A stretch of 17,925 nt of DNA from Taibaiella sp. (GTDB lineage: Bacteria; Bacteroidota; Bacteroidia; Chitinophagales; Chitinophagaceae), in contig JACFNS010000009.1 in the NCBI GenBank assembly GCA_019454705.1, forward strand, positions 1 through 17,925, written 5' to 3'. Positions within the stretch are counted from its first letter, which is position 1; each line of letters starts with the position of its first letter. Position numbers and translations under genes: made by a program. Shown here in pieces: positions 8,165 through 15,079 of the stretch. The notes below the pieces were generated by a model. The model was not told the origin of the DNA and did no database searches. It saw nothing but the letters and a program-made list of their open reading frames with translations.

Positions 8165-9004
8165 TTGAATTACCAGGAGTTTATAGCAGCGGCACTAGAG
8201 GAAGACATTAAGGGCGGAGACCATTCTACACTGGCATGTATAGCGCCTGATGTGCCGGGTAAGGCTGTGCTGAAAATAAAGGAAGATGGCATTATAGCCG
8301 GTATAGACCTGGCTCAACGGATATTCAGGCACCTGGAACACGATGCACAATTTGTATTGCTGAAAAAAGACGGGGACAGGGTAACCAAAGGAGAAACGGC
8401 ATTTACCGTGCTGGCCAAAGTGCATACCATATTGCAGGCAGAACGCCTGGCCCTCAACTGTATGCAGCGTATGAGTGGTATCGCCACACTGACAAACGTG
8501 TATGTAGAAAAGATAAAGAACTACAAAACCAAAATACTGGATACCCGCAAGACCACGCCGTTGTTCCGGTATTTTGAGAAGGAAGCAGTGCGAATAGGCG
8601 GCGGGCATAACCACCGTATGGGCCTGTACGATATGATCATGCTTAAGGATAATCATATTGATTTTTGCGGCGGCATAGAACAAGCGATTGACAAAACGAA
8701 TGAATACCTGGAAACAACCGGGTACAACCTGAAGATAGAAATAGAAACACGTAGCATTGATGATGTGAAACGTGTACTGGCGCATGGGGGCGTACACCGC
8801 ATCATGCTGGACAACTATACGCCCGAACAACTGGCAGAAGCCGTACAACTGATAGATGGCAGGTATGAAACAGAAGCATCGGGAGGTATTACGCTGGACA
8901 CTATTGAATCTTATGCGGCTACGGGAGTGGATTATATTTCAGTAGGCGCTATCATACACCATGCAGTCAGTATGGACCTGAGCCTCAAAGCACAACTCTC
9001 ATGA
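8165..9004 (+). CDS. nadC: nicotinate-nucleotide pyrophosphorylase (carboxylating)
   Basis: Quinolinate phosphoribosyltransferase makes nicotinate mononucleotide, CO2 and PPi from quinolinate and PRPP, in de novo NAD synthesis in the cytoplasm. It is 279 residues, full length for the family. Motifs are LEEDIKGGDHSTL (11-23), LALNCMQRMSGIAT (96-109), DTRKTTP (126-132), the substrate-binding GGGHNHRMGLYDMIMLKDNHI (145-165), the IEIET strand, IMLDN, and EASGGITLDTI plus GVDYISVGAI near the end. The start is TTG at 8165: the frame is closed by TAA at 8150 and no ATG lies between, while homology begins right at residue 1. nadA and nadB are not in the window. Its stop overlaps the next gene's start (ATGA), implying translational coupling. 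Confidence 0.95.
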   Translation: MNYQEFIAAALEEDIKGGDHSTLACIAPDVPGKAVLKIKEDGIIAGIDLAQRIFRHLEHDAQFVLLKKDGDRVTKGETAFTVLAKVHTILQAERLALNCMQRMSGIATLTNVYVEKIKNYKTKILDTRKTTPLFRYFEKEAVRIGGGHNHRMGLYDMIMLKDNHIDFCGGIEQAIDKTNEYLETTGYNLKIEIETRSIDDVKRVLAHGGVHRIMLDNYTPEQLAEAVQLIDGRYETEASGGITLDTIESYAATGVDYISVGAIIHHAVSMDLSLKAQLS

Positions 9005-9879
9005 GTAAAAAACACCTGGTCTTTATTATCAACCCCAAGAGCGGAACAGACCGAGAGAAGGCTATACAGCAAGCTATAGATACAACACTCGACCGGGAAC
9101 AATTTACTTACATAATACAACATACAGAATACGCTAAACACGGCACGAAGTTGGCGGCAGATGCTGCGACGACAGGTGCCTATGCGGTGGTAGCCGTTGG
9201 CGGCGATGGCTCAGTGAATGATATAGTAGCAGGGCTGGCGGGCACTGATACCGCACTCGCCATCATACCCAAAGGCAGCGGCAATGGGATGGCAAGGAGT
9301 ATGGGCATACCGCTTAAAGAGCAGGATGCGATAGAAATCATCAATCGCGGCAATGCTATCATGATGGATATAGGTTATGCCAATGACAGGCCATTCATCA
9401 GCAATGCGGGTGTAGCATTTGACGCGTTGATTTCTAAAAAATTCGCGAAGAGCAAACGGAGGGGCTTTGCCATATACAGCTGGCTGGTGACCCGCTATAT
9501 GTGGACTTATAAAGAGTGGGATTGGGATATTACTATAGATGGTGAACCGCTGAAAGAAAAAGCATTTATCATCAGCGTGGCCAATGGCAGGCAGTTTGGC
9601 TACAACTTCCAGATAGCACCAGGCGCTAACTGGACAGATGGTTTGCTGGATATTGTCATCATCAAAAAATTTCCAAAAGTATTAGGTGGGGCGTTGGTAC
9701 TGCGTGCTATGAACGGTACTATTACAGACAGCCCATTTGTTACACACTATAACGGTAAGGAAATTACCATCACCCACCCGGAGCTGAAACTGATGCAAAC
9801 AGACGGCGATGCGCATGAGTGCAGCAATACTATTCATTTCAGGATAGAAAAAGGAAAGCAAAAAGTGATAGTGCCTTAG
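9001..9879 (+). CDS. diacylglycerol kinase-like lipid kinase (YegS/BmrU family)
   Basis: A 292-residue member of the DAGK catalytic family, which phosphorylates diacylglycerol or a related lipid with ATP at the inner face of the membrane. Visible are INPKSG (10-15), the nucleotide-binding GGDGSVNDIVAGL (67-79) and PKGSGNGMARSMGIP (90-104). The last two are variants of the family's usual GGDGT-NE and GTGND, each with Ser for Thr. DIGYAND, SNAGVAFDA and a C-terminal QTDGDAHE follow. It has no membrane segment. It overlaps nadC by four bases (ATGA), so the two are co-translated despite unrelated chemistry. At the other end its TAG shares bases with the TAA of the convergent acyltransferase gene. 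The lipid substrate cannot be predicted; a sphingoid or other lipid is possible. Confidence 0.9.
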   Translation: MSKKHLVFIINPKSGTDREKAIQQAIDTTLDREQFTYIIQHTEYAKHGTKLAADAATTGAYAVVAVGGDGSVNDIVAGLAGTDTALAIIPKGSGNGMARSMGIPLKEQDAIEIINRGNAIMMDIGYANDRPFISNAGVAFDALISKKFAKSKRRGFAIYSWLVTRYMWTYKEWDWDITIDGEPLKEKAFIISVANGRQFGYNFQIAPGANWTDGLLDIVIIKKFPKVLGGALVLRAMNGTITDSPFVTHYNGKEITITHPELKLMQTDGDAHECSNTIHFRIEKGKQKVIVP

Positions 9880-10724
9880 CGGCTATGTTTCCAGCGGTTG
9901 TGCGTCCACATCCAGTTTTCAGGTTGACCTTTTATCTGTTCTTCCATAAAGCGCACATAAGCCTGCATTATTTCGCCTTTTGGTAGCGCGGCTGCATTAT
10001 CTGTGTATTTAGTCAAGACTATTTCGTAATAGCCACGCCTTATTTTCTTTATCCCTGCAAATACTACGGCGGCATTCGCTCGTTTAGCCAACACTTCCGG
10101 CCCGTTGAAGAATGGTGCTTCCCTGTGCATAAAATTATACCAGGTAGCTGCTTTCACCGCAGGCGGGTTCTGGTCGGCAATGAGGCCAACTATATAGTGT
10201 ACATTATTCAGCCGCTCAAAGCCACGTTTTGCCTTCATAGAAATGAGCCATGCACCGCTACGGCTACGTATCTTATTTAAAAGTTTGTCAGCAGCATCAC
10301 TTTTCTGCGGCATGTACACACCGGCAAACTGCTGTTTGCAATTATACTGGCAAGCTACGTTTGCCCATTCCCAGTTGAACGTATGCCCCAGTAATGCGTA
10401 GGTATTAAGCCCTTCTTTGTGCAATTGGTGGAATACTTCCCAGTTGCCCCTTATGCGTCGGTTTAGTTCATGTTGGGAAATAGATAACAACTTGAGGGTT
10501 TCTGTCCATTGGTCGCAGAAGTTGCGGTAAAACTTTTTGCAGATAGTGTGTATCTCCTCTTGAGTTTTTAGCGGGAAGGCGTGGCGCAGATTATCCAGTA
10601 CTAACTGCTTCCTGTAGCCAATAACATAATACAGCAGCAGATACATACCGTCGGATAAAAGGTAGAGTATGCGCAGCGGCAATAAAGACAAAGGGTATAA
10701 AATAAAAAGCAGCAGATAATACAT
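9876..10724 (-). CDS. LpxL/HtrB-type lysophospholipid acyltransferase
   Basis: 282 residues from the ATG at 10724. The frame also has a TTG at 10733, but that lies in the -7 promoter box. An N-terminal hydrophobic anchor (1-36, MYYLLLFILYPLSLLPLRIL) is followed by the catalytic HX4E motif, HTFNWE (His114, Glu119). Further on are GLIADQNP (substrate-binding D-Q region), EAPFFNGPEVLAKRANAAVV and the C-terminal PENWMWTHNRWKH, all typical of lauroyl/myristoyl acyltransferases that add secondary acyl chains to lipid A at the inner membrane. In Bacteroidetes, members of this family may instead act on aminolipids, so the exact product is left open. It lies 36 bases downstream of the carbonic anhydrase gene but has its own promoter element. 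Its stop overlaps that of the lipid kinase. Confidence 0.88.
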   Translation of the reverse strand: MYYLLLFILYPLSLLPLRILYLLSDGMYLLLYYVIGYRKQLVLDNLRHAFPLKTQEEIHTICKKFYRNFCDQWTETLKLLSISQHELNRRIRGNWEVFHQLHKEGLNTYALLGHTFNWEWANVACQYNCKQQFAGVYMPQKSDAADKLLNKIRSRSGAWLISMKAKRGFERLNNVHYIVGLIADQNPPAVKAATWYNFMHREAPFFNGPEVLAKRANAAVVFAGIKKIRRGYYEIVLTKYTDNAAALPKGEIMQAYVRFMEEQIKGQPENWMWTHNRWKHSR

Positions 10725-10730
10725 CTGCTG

Positions 10731-10738
10731 CAAAATTA
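10731..10738 (-). promoter_or_regulatory. -7 promoter element of the acyltransferase gene
   Basis: On the - strand 10738-10731 reads TAATTTTG, an exact TAnnTTTG match six bases before the ATG at 10724. Its TTG overlaps the alternative start at 10733, which favours 10724 as the real start. The mRNA leader would be a few bases at most. Confidence 0.6.
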
Positions 10739-10760
10739 TTGATTTAGTGCATTATTGCTG

Positions 10761-11417
10761 TTAAGTATGGTGCTCCAGTTCGCCGGTCAGATCATAAATC
10801 TCCTGTATGCGTTTCAGCATAGCCTCAAAGTCTATTTCCAGGTCTTTCAGCAGCCCGGTTTTAAGGTCGAACACCCAGCCGTGCACTACAGGGTACCTGT
10901 TCTCAATATAGGAGCGTTGTACAGCAACCGTTTTGATAACATTGAAAACCTGTTCTTCTACATTCAGCTCTACCAGGCGGTCATATCTTTTATGTTCGTC
11001 TGTTATGGCGTTCAGTTCGTCCTTATGCAGACGGTACACATCGCGTATATTCCTCAGCCAGGGGTTCAGCAAGCCTAAATCTTTAGGCTGCATAGCCGCT
11101 TTAACACCACCACAACCGTAGTGCCCGCATACTATTATATGCTTTACTTTCAGTGTATTTACAGCATAAATAATACATGCCATTACATTCAGGTCGATGT
11201 TATTCACCAGGTTGGCCACATTGCGGTGGACGAATACATCTCCCGGGTCGAGCCCCATTATTTCATTGGCGGGTACGCGGCTGTCCGCACAACCTATGTA
11301 CAGGTAATCGGGTGTCTGGTCGGCAGCCAGTTTATTAAAAAAATCGGCATCTTTCTCTAATTGCGCTGACACCCATTTTTTGTTGTTCTCAAACACTTCT
11401 TCGTAAGTAGCAGCCAT
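10761..11417 (-). CDS. beta-class carbonic anhydrase
   Basis: A 218-residue zinc enzyme interconverting CO2 and bicarbonate in the cytoplasm, supplying bicarbonate to carboxylases. Zinc ligands and the catalytic dyad are visible: CADSR (Cys43, Asp45, Arg47) and the ligand pair His99/Cys102 in VCGHYGCGG. Also present are family blocks DPGDVFVHRNVANLV (57-71), NPWLRNIRD and VHGWVFDLKTGLL near the C-terminus. Length is normal for Can/CynT-like enzymes and nothing is missing. It has its own promoter (11440-11469) and may read through into the acyltransferase gene 36 bases downstream. It is divergent from the FAH-family gene. Confidence 0.95.
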   Translation of the reverse strand: MAATYEEVFENNKKWVSAQLEKDADFFNKLAADQTPDYLYIGCADSRVPANEIMGLDPGDVFVHRNVANLVNNIDLNVMACIIYAVNTLKVKHIIVCGHYGCGGVKAAMQPKDLGLLNPWLRNIRDVYRLHKDELNAITDEHKRYDRLVELNVEEQVFNVIKTVAVQRSYIENRYPVVHGWVFDLKTGLLKDLEIDFEAMLKRIQEIYDLTGELEHHT

Positions 11418-11439
11418 ATCATTAGTTTTTTGTTACATG

Positions 11440-11469
11440 CAATAATAAAGATTAATGGGTTACAAACAA
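11440..11469 (-). promoter_or_regulatory. promoter of the carbonic anhydrase gene
   Basis: Reading the - strand: TTG at 11469-11467, a 19-base spacer, then TATTATTG at 11447-11440 (one mismatch to TAnnTTTG), 22 bases before the ATG. Confidence 0.5.
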
Positions 11470-11475
11470 CTAAAT

Positions 11476-11499
11476 AACCCTTATGATACTATAAGGTTT
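11476..11499. promoter_or_regulatory. inverted repeat between divergent promoters, possible operator
   Basis: AACCCTTAT (11476-11484) and ATAAGGTTT (11491-11499) form a 9-bp dyad with one mismatch around GATACT. An alternative pairing uses GGGTTA (11457-11462) with TAACCC (11475-11480). It lies between the carbonic anhydrase and FAH promoters, so a regulator-binding site or a small hairpin is possible. No regulator is identified. Confidence 0.3.
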
Positions 11500-11528
11500 C
11501 GAATACCCATACATAAGCGTTATTTTTA
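11497..11528 (+). promoter_or_regulatory. probable promoter of the FAH-family gene
   Basis: TTTCG at 11497-11501, a 19-base spacer, then TATTTTTA at 11521-11528 (one mismatch to TAnnTTTG), 26 bases before the ATG at 11555. Confidence 0.4.
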
Positions 11529-11554
11529 CAGCCTCAAATAAAACTAAGGGTCTT

Positions 11555-12568
11555 ATGAAACTGGTAACATATGCTAAACAGGGATTGGAACAACTGGCGC
11601 TGTTGATAGACGGTAAACTTTATGACACAGGGGCAGTGAGCAACAGGCTTCCCCGTACAATGAGGGAAATGCTTAATAATTGGGAAGAGTTTTCTGATAT
11701 AGCACGCGAGGCAGAGACAGATATAAGGAGCGGTAAGATAAGTGCCGAGGGGATAAGTTTTGACAGTGCTGATATAATGGCACCTGTGCCGCAGCCTACT
11801 TCCTGTCGCGATGGCTATGCATTTCGCCAACACGTGGCAGCAGCGCGCCGCAACCGCAGGGTGGATATGATACCCGAGTTTGACCAATACCCTATATTCT
11901 ACTTTACCAACCATAATGCCATACAGGGCCCCGGCGAAATACGCTGTATGCCCGACCATTTCAATAAACTGGATTTTGAACTGGAAGCATCGATAGTGGT
12001 AGGTAAAAAAGGAAGAAATATCAAAGCTGCGGATGCAGATAAATATATAGCGGGCTACATGATCATGAACGACATGAGCGCACGCACCCTGCAAATGGAA
12101 GAGATGTTGCTGAACCTGGGCCCGGCCAAGGGTAAGGACTTCAGCACTGTGATAGGCCCTATGCTGGTGACCCCAGATGAGTTGGAACCTTATAAAGTAC
12201 CAGCCAAAGAAGGACATACGGGCAATAACTTCAACCTGAAAATGCGCTGCTGGGTAAACGGGGAACTACTGAGTGAAGGCAGCATGGGTGATATGGACTG
12301 GACATTTGCAGAAATACTAGAACGTTGCGCCTATGGTGTAGATATACTGCCCGGCGATGTGATAGGCAGCGGAACGGTAGGCACAGGCTGCCTGCTGGAA
12401 CTGAACGGTACAGGCCTGCTGAACAATCCCAACTATAAACCTCAATGGCTGCAACCCGGCGACGTGGTAGAAATGGAGATTGAAGGCCTTGGCAGGTTGA
12501 AAAATACCATTGTAAAAGAAGATACAGACTTCAGCCTGTTTGCGTTGAAGAAACAAGTAGTGAAATAA
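11555..12568 (+). CDS. fumarylacetoacetate hydrolase family protein
   Basis: A 337-residue member of the FAH fold. The family cleaves C-C bonds of 1,3-diketo acids (fumarylacetoacetate to fumarate and acetoacetate in tyrosine breakdown) or related acylpyruvates, using Mg2+ or Ca2+. Seen are RDGYAFRQHV (85-94, His93 a candidate catalytic base), the metal-binding pair in FELEASIVVG (Glu142, Glu144), the Asp in MNDMSART (Asp173), and the C-terminal LPGDVIGSGTVGTGC and LQPGDVVEMEIEGLG. Length is close to bacterial fumarylacetoacetases. No other tyrosine- or homogentisate-pathway gene is in the window, so the substrate stays open. It is a monocistronic transcript with its own promoter and a very strong hairpin terminator 38 bases after its stop. 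Confidence 0.88.
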   Translation: MKLVTYAKQGLEQLALLIDGKLYDTGAVSNRLPRTMREMLNNWEEFSDIAREAETDIRSGKISAEGISFDSADIMAPVPQPTSCRDGYAFRQHVAAARRNRRVDMIPEFDQYPIFYFTNHNAIQGPGEIRCMPDHFNKLDFELEASIVVGKKGRNIKAADADKYIAGYMIMNDMSARTLQMEEMLLNLGPAKGKDFSTVIGPMLVTPDELEPYKVPAKEGHTGNNFNLKMRCWVNGELLSEGSMGDMDWTFAEILERCAYGVDILPGDVIGSGTVGTGCLLELNGTGLLNNPNYKPQWLQPGDVVEMEIEGLGRLKNTIVKEDTDFSLFALKKQVVK

Positions 12569-12605
12569 GTTTGGTGGTATCTATATAGCAGATAAAAGAA
12601 ACAAT

Positions 12606-12647
12606 AACTCAATTGGCGCGCAAGATAGACGCGCCAATTGAGTTTTT
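12606..12647 (+). terminator. strong rho-independent terminator of the FAH-family gene
   Basis: A perfect 15-bp stem, AACTCAATTGGCGCG (12606-12620) and CGCGCCAATTGAGTT (12630-12644), with loop CAAGATAGA and a T run (12643-12647). It is the best intrinsic terminator in the window. It also covers the first codons of the Imm63-like reading frame. Confidence 0.88.
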
Positions 12648-12951
12648 ACCGGCTATTGGCAGAAGCCCCTATGATGCAGAGCCACATGTAGAAATACGCA
12701 ATGGCGAACTTTTTTATGTCGTGGTAGAAAGAGGCAAAGAGATTAGGCGTGATAAAGCTGTAGACCTGGACGACTTGCTGTATCTTATTTTTAAGACTAT
12801 AACATTTGATATGGCTTGCAGGTATCTGATACGGCTTGGGACCGACAGCACAGATCAAAGGTCAATAATATTTTCTAAGCAGGAAGAGTTGTTGGGTATA
12901 CTCAACGAGGAATGGAAGTTACTGGTACAGGTGGAACACGCTGAGGTATAG
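12613..12951 (+). CDS. Imm63-like immunity protein, orphan, start uncertain
   Basis: 112 residues from TTG. It resembles the Imm63 family of immunity proteins that neutralise polymorphic toxins (recognised by pattern, not by search). The features are LPAIGRSPYDAEPHVEI (13-29), the signature FYVVVERGKE (34-43), the DLDDLLYLIFKTITFDMACRY helix region (51-71), DQRSIIFSKQEELL (81-94) and LNEEW (97-101). The cytoplasmic protein lacks a signal peptide. No ATG is available: the frame opens after TAG at 12586-12588 and reads QIKETITQ before the TTG, which also looks like family sequence, so the true start may be a rare ATA or may be lost. The 5' codons are inside the preceding gene's terminator. No toxin gene is nearby. 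It could be an orphan anti-toxin defence gene or a decaying remnant. Confidence 0.65.
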   Translation: MARKIDAPIEFLPAIGRSPYDAEPHVEIRNGELFYVVVERGKEIRRDKAVDLDDLLYLIFKTITFDMACRYLIRLGTDSTDQRSIIFSKQEELLGILNEEWKLLVQVEHAEV

Positions 12952-13035
12952 CGGCAATATCCTTTTAACCCCGGTGGAGAACAGGCACAACGTACATGAT
13001 CATCTTAAGTTACAAAGCATTGCTGATAAATTATG

Positions 13036-13043
13036 TATATTTA
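13036..13043 (+). promoter_or_regulatory. possible -7 element of the lipoprotein gene
   Basis: TATATTTA, one mismatch to TAnnTTTG, lies 28 bases before the ATG at 13072. It sits in a short dyad, GTATA (13035-13039) and TATAC (13046-13050). The -33 region is poor. Confidence 0.35.
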
Positions 13044-13071
13044 ATTATACATTCATCAAAACCCAAACGAT

Positions 13072-13797
13072 ATGAAAAAGTTGATACCGGCAATCCTTGC
13101 CTTAGGCGTATTTTTTTCCTGCAACAAACAAGATGGGCCACCCGTACAGGAAACCCCGAAATTATATGTTTGCCCGCATTGCGTGCAAGTACCTGACGCA
13201 AGGGCGGAACATGATGCGCTAAGCTCAGGAGTGTACAAAGGTGTATTGGCAGGACTTGGTGCCAGCGGTACCATTGCCATATACCTGGACAACACAGGAA
13301 CTGAAAAGAAAACAATGATTAAACTGAATAACAAAACCGCAGAACTCACTACCAATTCTCTTGCCAACTGGCAGCCGGGGCAAAAGATTGATACTGCTCT
13401 GTTTACAGGCACATGGAGCGGACAACCTGTATCCATGAGGTTTTCGGTAGACACGATAGGCGCTAACTCATATATGACGATTGATATACCTGGTAAAAAC
13501 ATGGTGCCGTTTATTTTTAAAGAAACTTCCGGAGTAATCATTGAAAGCTTTGAGGGTGATTATACAGGTGATGCAGAAGGCGTGTTTAATATTGCGGTGA
13601 ATGGCAATGATGTGGGAATAGTATTTTCAGGCATAGATATACCTATGGTTTCGAGGCTGGAGAATGGCAAAATCAACTTTACCAGCGAGAGCGGTATGGA
13701 GATAAAAGGTAACTTTTATGATGACGAGGCCGGTGGTACCTGGCACAATAAGGGCACAGGCAAGTCGGGCGGCTGGAAGGCGCTGCGGACGCAATAA
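13072..13797 (+). CDS. CxxC lipoprotein, function unknown
   Basis: A 241-residue predicted lipoprotein. The signal peptide ends in the lipobox FFSC (Cys17 lipidated), followed by NKQDG, a charged stretch that may act as a surface-export signal in Bacteroidetes. A CPHC motif at 34-37 follows, close to the membrane, then two halves. Each opens with a glycine-rich strand pair (GVYKGVLAGLGASGTIAIYL, 53-72, and GDYTGDAEGVFNIAVNG, 162-178), and the second ends in GGTWHNKGTGKSGGWKA. The arrangement C-x2-C, a P-D/x-A spacer and G-x-YKGVL matches a lipoprotein family I associate with Chitinophagaceae; it has no named function. CPHC could bind metal or a disulfide, but the thioredoxin fold is not evident. 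The gene appears to be transcribed alone. Confidence 0.8.
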   Translation: MKKLIPAILALGVFFSCNKQDGPPVQETPKLYVCPHCVQVPDARAEHDALSSGVYKGVLAGLGASGTIAIYLDNTGTEKKTMIKLNNKTAELTTNSLANWQPGQKIDTALFTGTWSGQPVSMRFSVDTIGANSYMTIDIPGKNMVPFIFKETSGVIIESFEGDYTGDAEGVFNIAVNGNDVGIVFSGIDIPMVSRLENGKINFTSESGMEIKGNFYDDEAGGTWHNKGTGKSGGWKALRTQ

Positions 13798-13920
13798 TTA
13801 AGCACCGGACGATACCGGGGCCTGATAAATCGATTGTACCCATAAAGGCCGAAACTACAGGCCAAATCATAAAATATTGTCATAACTCTGTCGGGGTTTC
13901 CTTTCATGCGCTGAATACAG

Positions 13921-13928
13921 TATTTTTG
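13921..13928 (+). promoter_or_regulatory. -7 promoter element of the oxidoreductase beta gene
   Basis: TATTTTTG, an exact TAnnTTTG match. It ends one base before the first in-frame ATG (13930), which would therefore lie upstream of the transcription start. This supports the ATG at 13945 as the start codon. Confidence 0.6.
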
Positions 13929-13944
13929 CATGATATTTTTACTT

Positions 13945-15015
13945 ATGAGTGACGTTGTAATGAATGCTGTGACGGAAGGACTGGAACCAAAAAAGGAAAA
14001 TGCCCCGCTGACCGCAAAAGATTTTGCCACCGACCAGGAAGTACGCTGGTGCCCCGGCTGCGGCGACTATTCTATATTAAAGCAGGTACAAACCATACTG
14101 CCCCAAACGGGCATCCCCCGAGAGGACATAGTGATTATATCGGGTATAGGCTGCAGCTCGCGCTTCCCTTATTATATGAACACCTTCGGGATGCACTCCA
14201 TACACGGGCGTGCTACGGCTATTGCTTCGGGATTGAAAGCTACCCGCCCTGAACTGAGTGTGTGGATAGTAACCGGCGATGGCGACAGCCTGAGCATTGG
14301 CGGTAACCATACCATACACCTGCTGCGCAGGAATTTTAATGTGAACATACTGCTCTTCAACAACCAGATATATGGCCTGACCAAGGGGCAATATTCCCCC
14401 ACGTCTGAAGAGCATAAAGTAACCAAGTCAACACCATTCGGTAGTATTGACCATCCTTTCAACCCGCTGGCGCTGGCCTTGGGTGCTGATGCATCGTTCG
14501 TGGCCCGCTCGCTGGACCGCGACCCCAAGCACCTGCAGGAAATGCTGCTGCGCTCGCACGGGCATCATGGTACTTCGCTGCTGGAGATATACCAGAACTG
14601 CAATATATTCAACGATGGGGCGTTTGAAATATTTACTGATAAGAAAACACGCAGCGATGAAGTGCTGACGCTGGAGCAGGGCAAGCCGCTGATATACGGC
14701 GCGCAGAGCGATAAAGGCATAGTGCTGGACGGCTACAAACCCAAAGTGGTGAGCCTGGCAGAGGGCGGCTACAGTGCTGACGACCTGTGGGTACACAATG
14801 AGCAGGACTTCTATAAGGCGCAGATACTTACCCGCTTCTTCGACAACCCGGCTAATGAGGGGCACCTGCCCCGGCCTATAGGTGTGTTCTATGCGCAGGA
14901 ACGCCCCACGTACGAAGATGCGATGAGGTTGCAGATGGAAGAAGCACTGGCGCAGAAAGGCAAAGGCGACCTGGACAAACTGCTGCGCGGCAGGGAAACC
15001 TGGGTGATTGAATGA
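13945..15015 (+). CDS. 2-oxoacid:ferredoxin oxidoreductase, beta subunit (KorB-like)
   Basis: 356 residues from the ATG at 13945; an ATG at 13930 is disfavoured because of the promoter. It is the thiamine-diphosphate- and 4Fe-4S-carrying subunit that decarboxylates 2-oxoglutarate (or another 2-oxoacid) to the acyl-CoA and reduces ferredoxin. All four expected cluster cysteines are present: WCPGCG (Cys36, Cys39), SGIGCSS (Cys70) and YQNCNIFND (Cys219). The ThDP/Mg motif is GDGD with NN (111-114, 139-140), followed by IYGLTKGQYSPTS. The C-terminus extends about 100 residues past the core and ends in DKLLRGRETWVIE, as in the longer KorB group. The usual alpha subunit gene is not adjacent on either side within the window, so the partner must be encoded elsewhere. 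It may also be expressed with the flippase downstream (64-base gap). Confidence 0.9.
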   Translation: MSDVVMNAVTEGLEPKKENAPLTAKDFATDQEVRWCPGCGDYSILKQVQTILPQTGIPREDIVIISGIGCSSRFPYYMNTFGMHSIHGRATAIASGLKATRPELSVWIVTGDGDSLSIGGNHTIHLLRRNFNVNILLFNNQIYGLTKGQYSPTSEEHKVTKSTPFGSIDHPFNPLALALGADASFVARSLDRDPKHLQEMLLRSHGHHGTSLLEIYQNCNIFNDGAFEIFTDKKTRSDEVLTLEQGKPLIYGAQSDKGIVLDGYKPKVVSLAEGGYSADDLWVHNEQDFYKAQILTRFFDNPANEGHLPRPIGVFYAQERPTYEDAMRLQMEEALAQKGKGDLDKLLRGRETWVIE

Positions 15016-15046
15016 AGTCATTAATTAACCACCACAATTATACTAT

Positions 15047-15070
15047 CTCCTCCCTTCAGGGAGGGCGGGA
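15047..15070. repeat. CCTCCC/GGGAGG palindromic repeat
   Basis: CCTCCC (15049-15054), loop TTCA, GGGAGG (15059-15064), followed by GCGGGAGGG. It resembles the short G/C-rich palindromes dispersed between genes in many Bacteroidetes genomes. The trailing GGGAGG lies about 7 bases before the flippase ATG, where it could double as a ribosome-binding site. This is unusual, as Shine-Dalgarno sequences are weak elsewhere in the window. Confidence 0.55.
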
Positions 15071-15079
15071 GGGTGCCTC

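Noticed and set aside
8195..8848. long open frame antisense to nadC (about 217 codons)
   Set aside because: It lies wholly within nadC, shows no recognisable domain and is explained by the codon bias of the true gene on the other strand. The same holds for the antisense frames at 11534-12217, 3326-3901 and 14428-15021.
9001..10733. lipid kinase plus acyltransferase as one lipid-synthesis operon
   Set aside because: The two genes are convergent on opposite strands and cannot share a transcript, so the shared theme is only positional.
12996..13196. 66-codon + strand frame before and over the lipoprotein start
   Set aside because: It overlaps the real lipoprotein gene in another frame, has a nonspecific hydrophobic and charged composition and no promoter of its own.
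13800..13870. CCGG and GGCC dyads after the lipoprotein gene
   Set aside because: Stems are only 4 bp, with mismatches beyond, and lack T runs; they are not distinguishable from chance.
13930..13944. ATG at 13930 as the start of the oxidoreductase beta subunit
   Set aside because: It is one base after an exact -7 promoter box and therefore would not be in the transcript; the extra MIFLL is not family-like.
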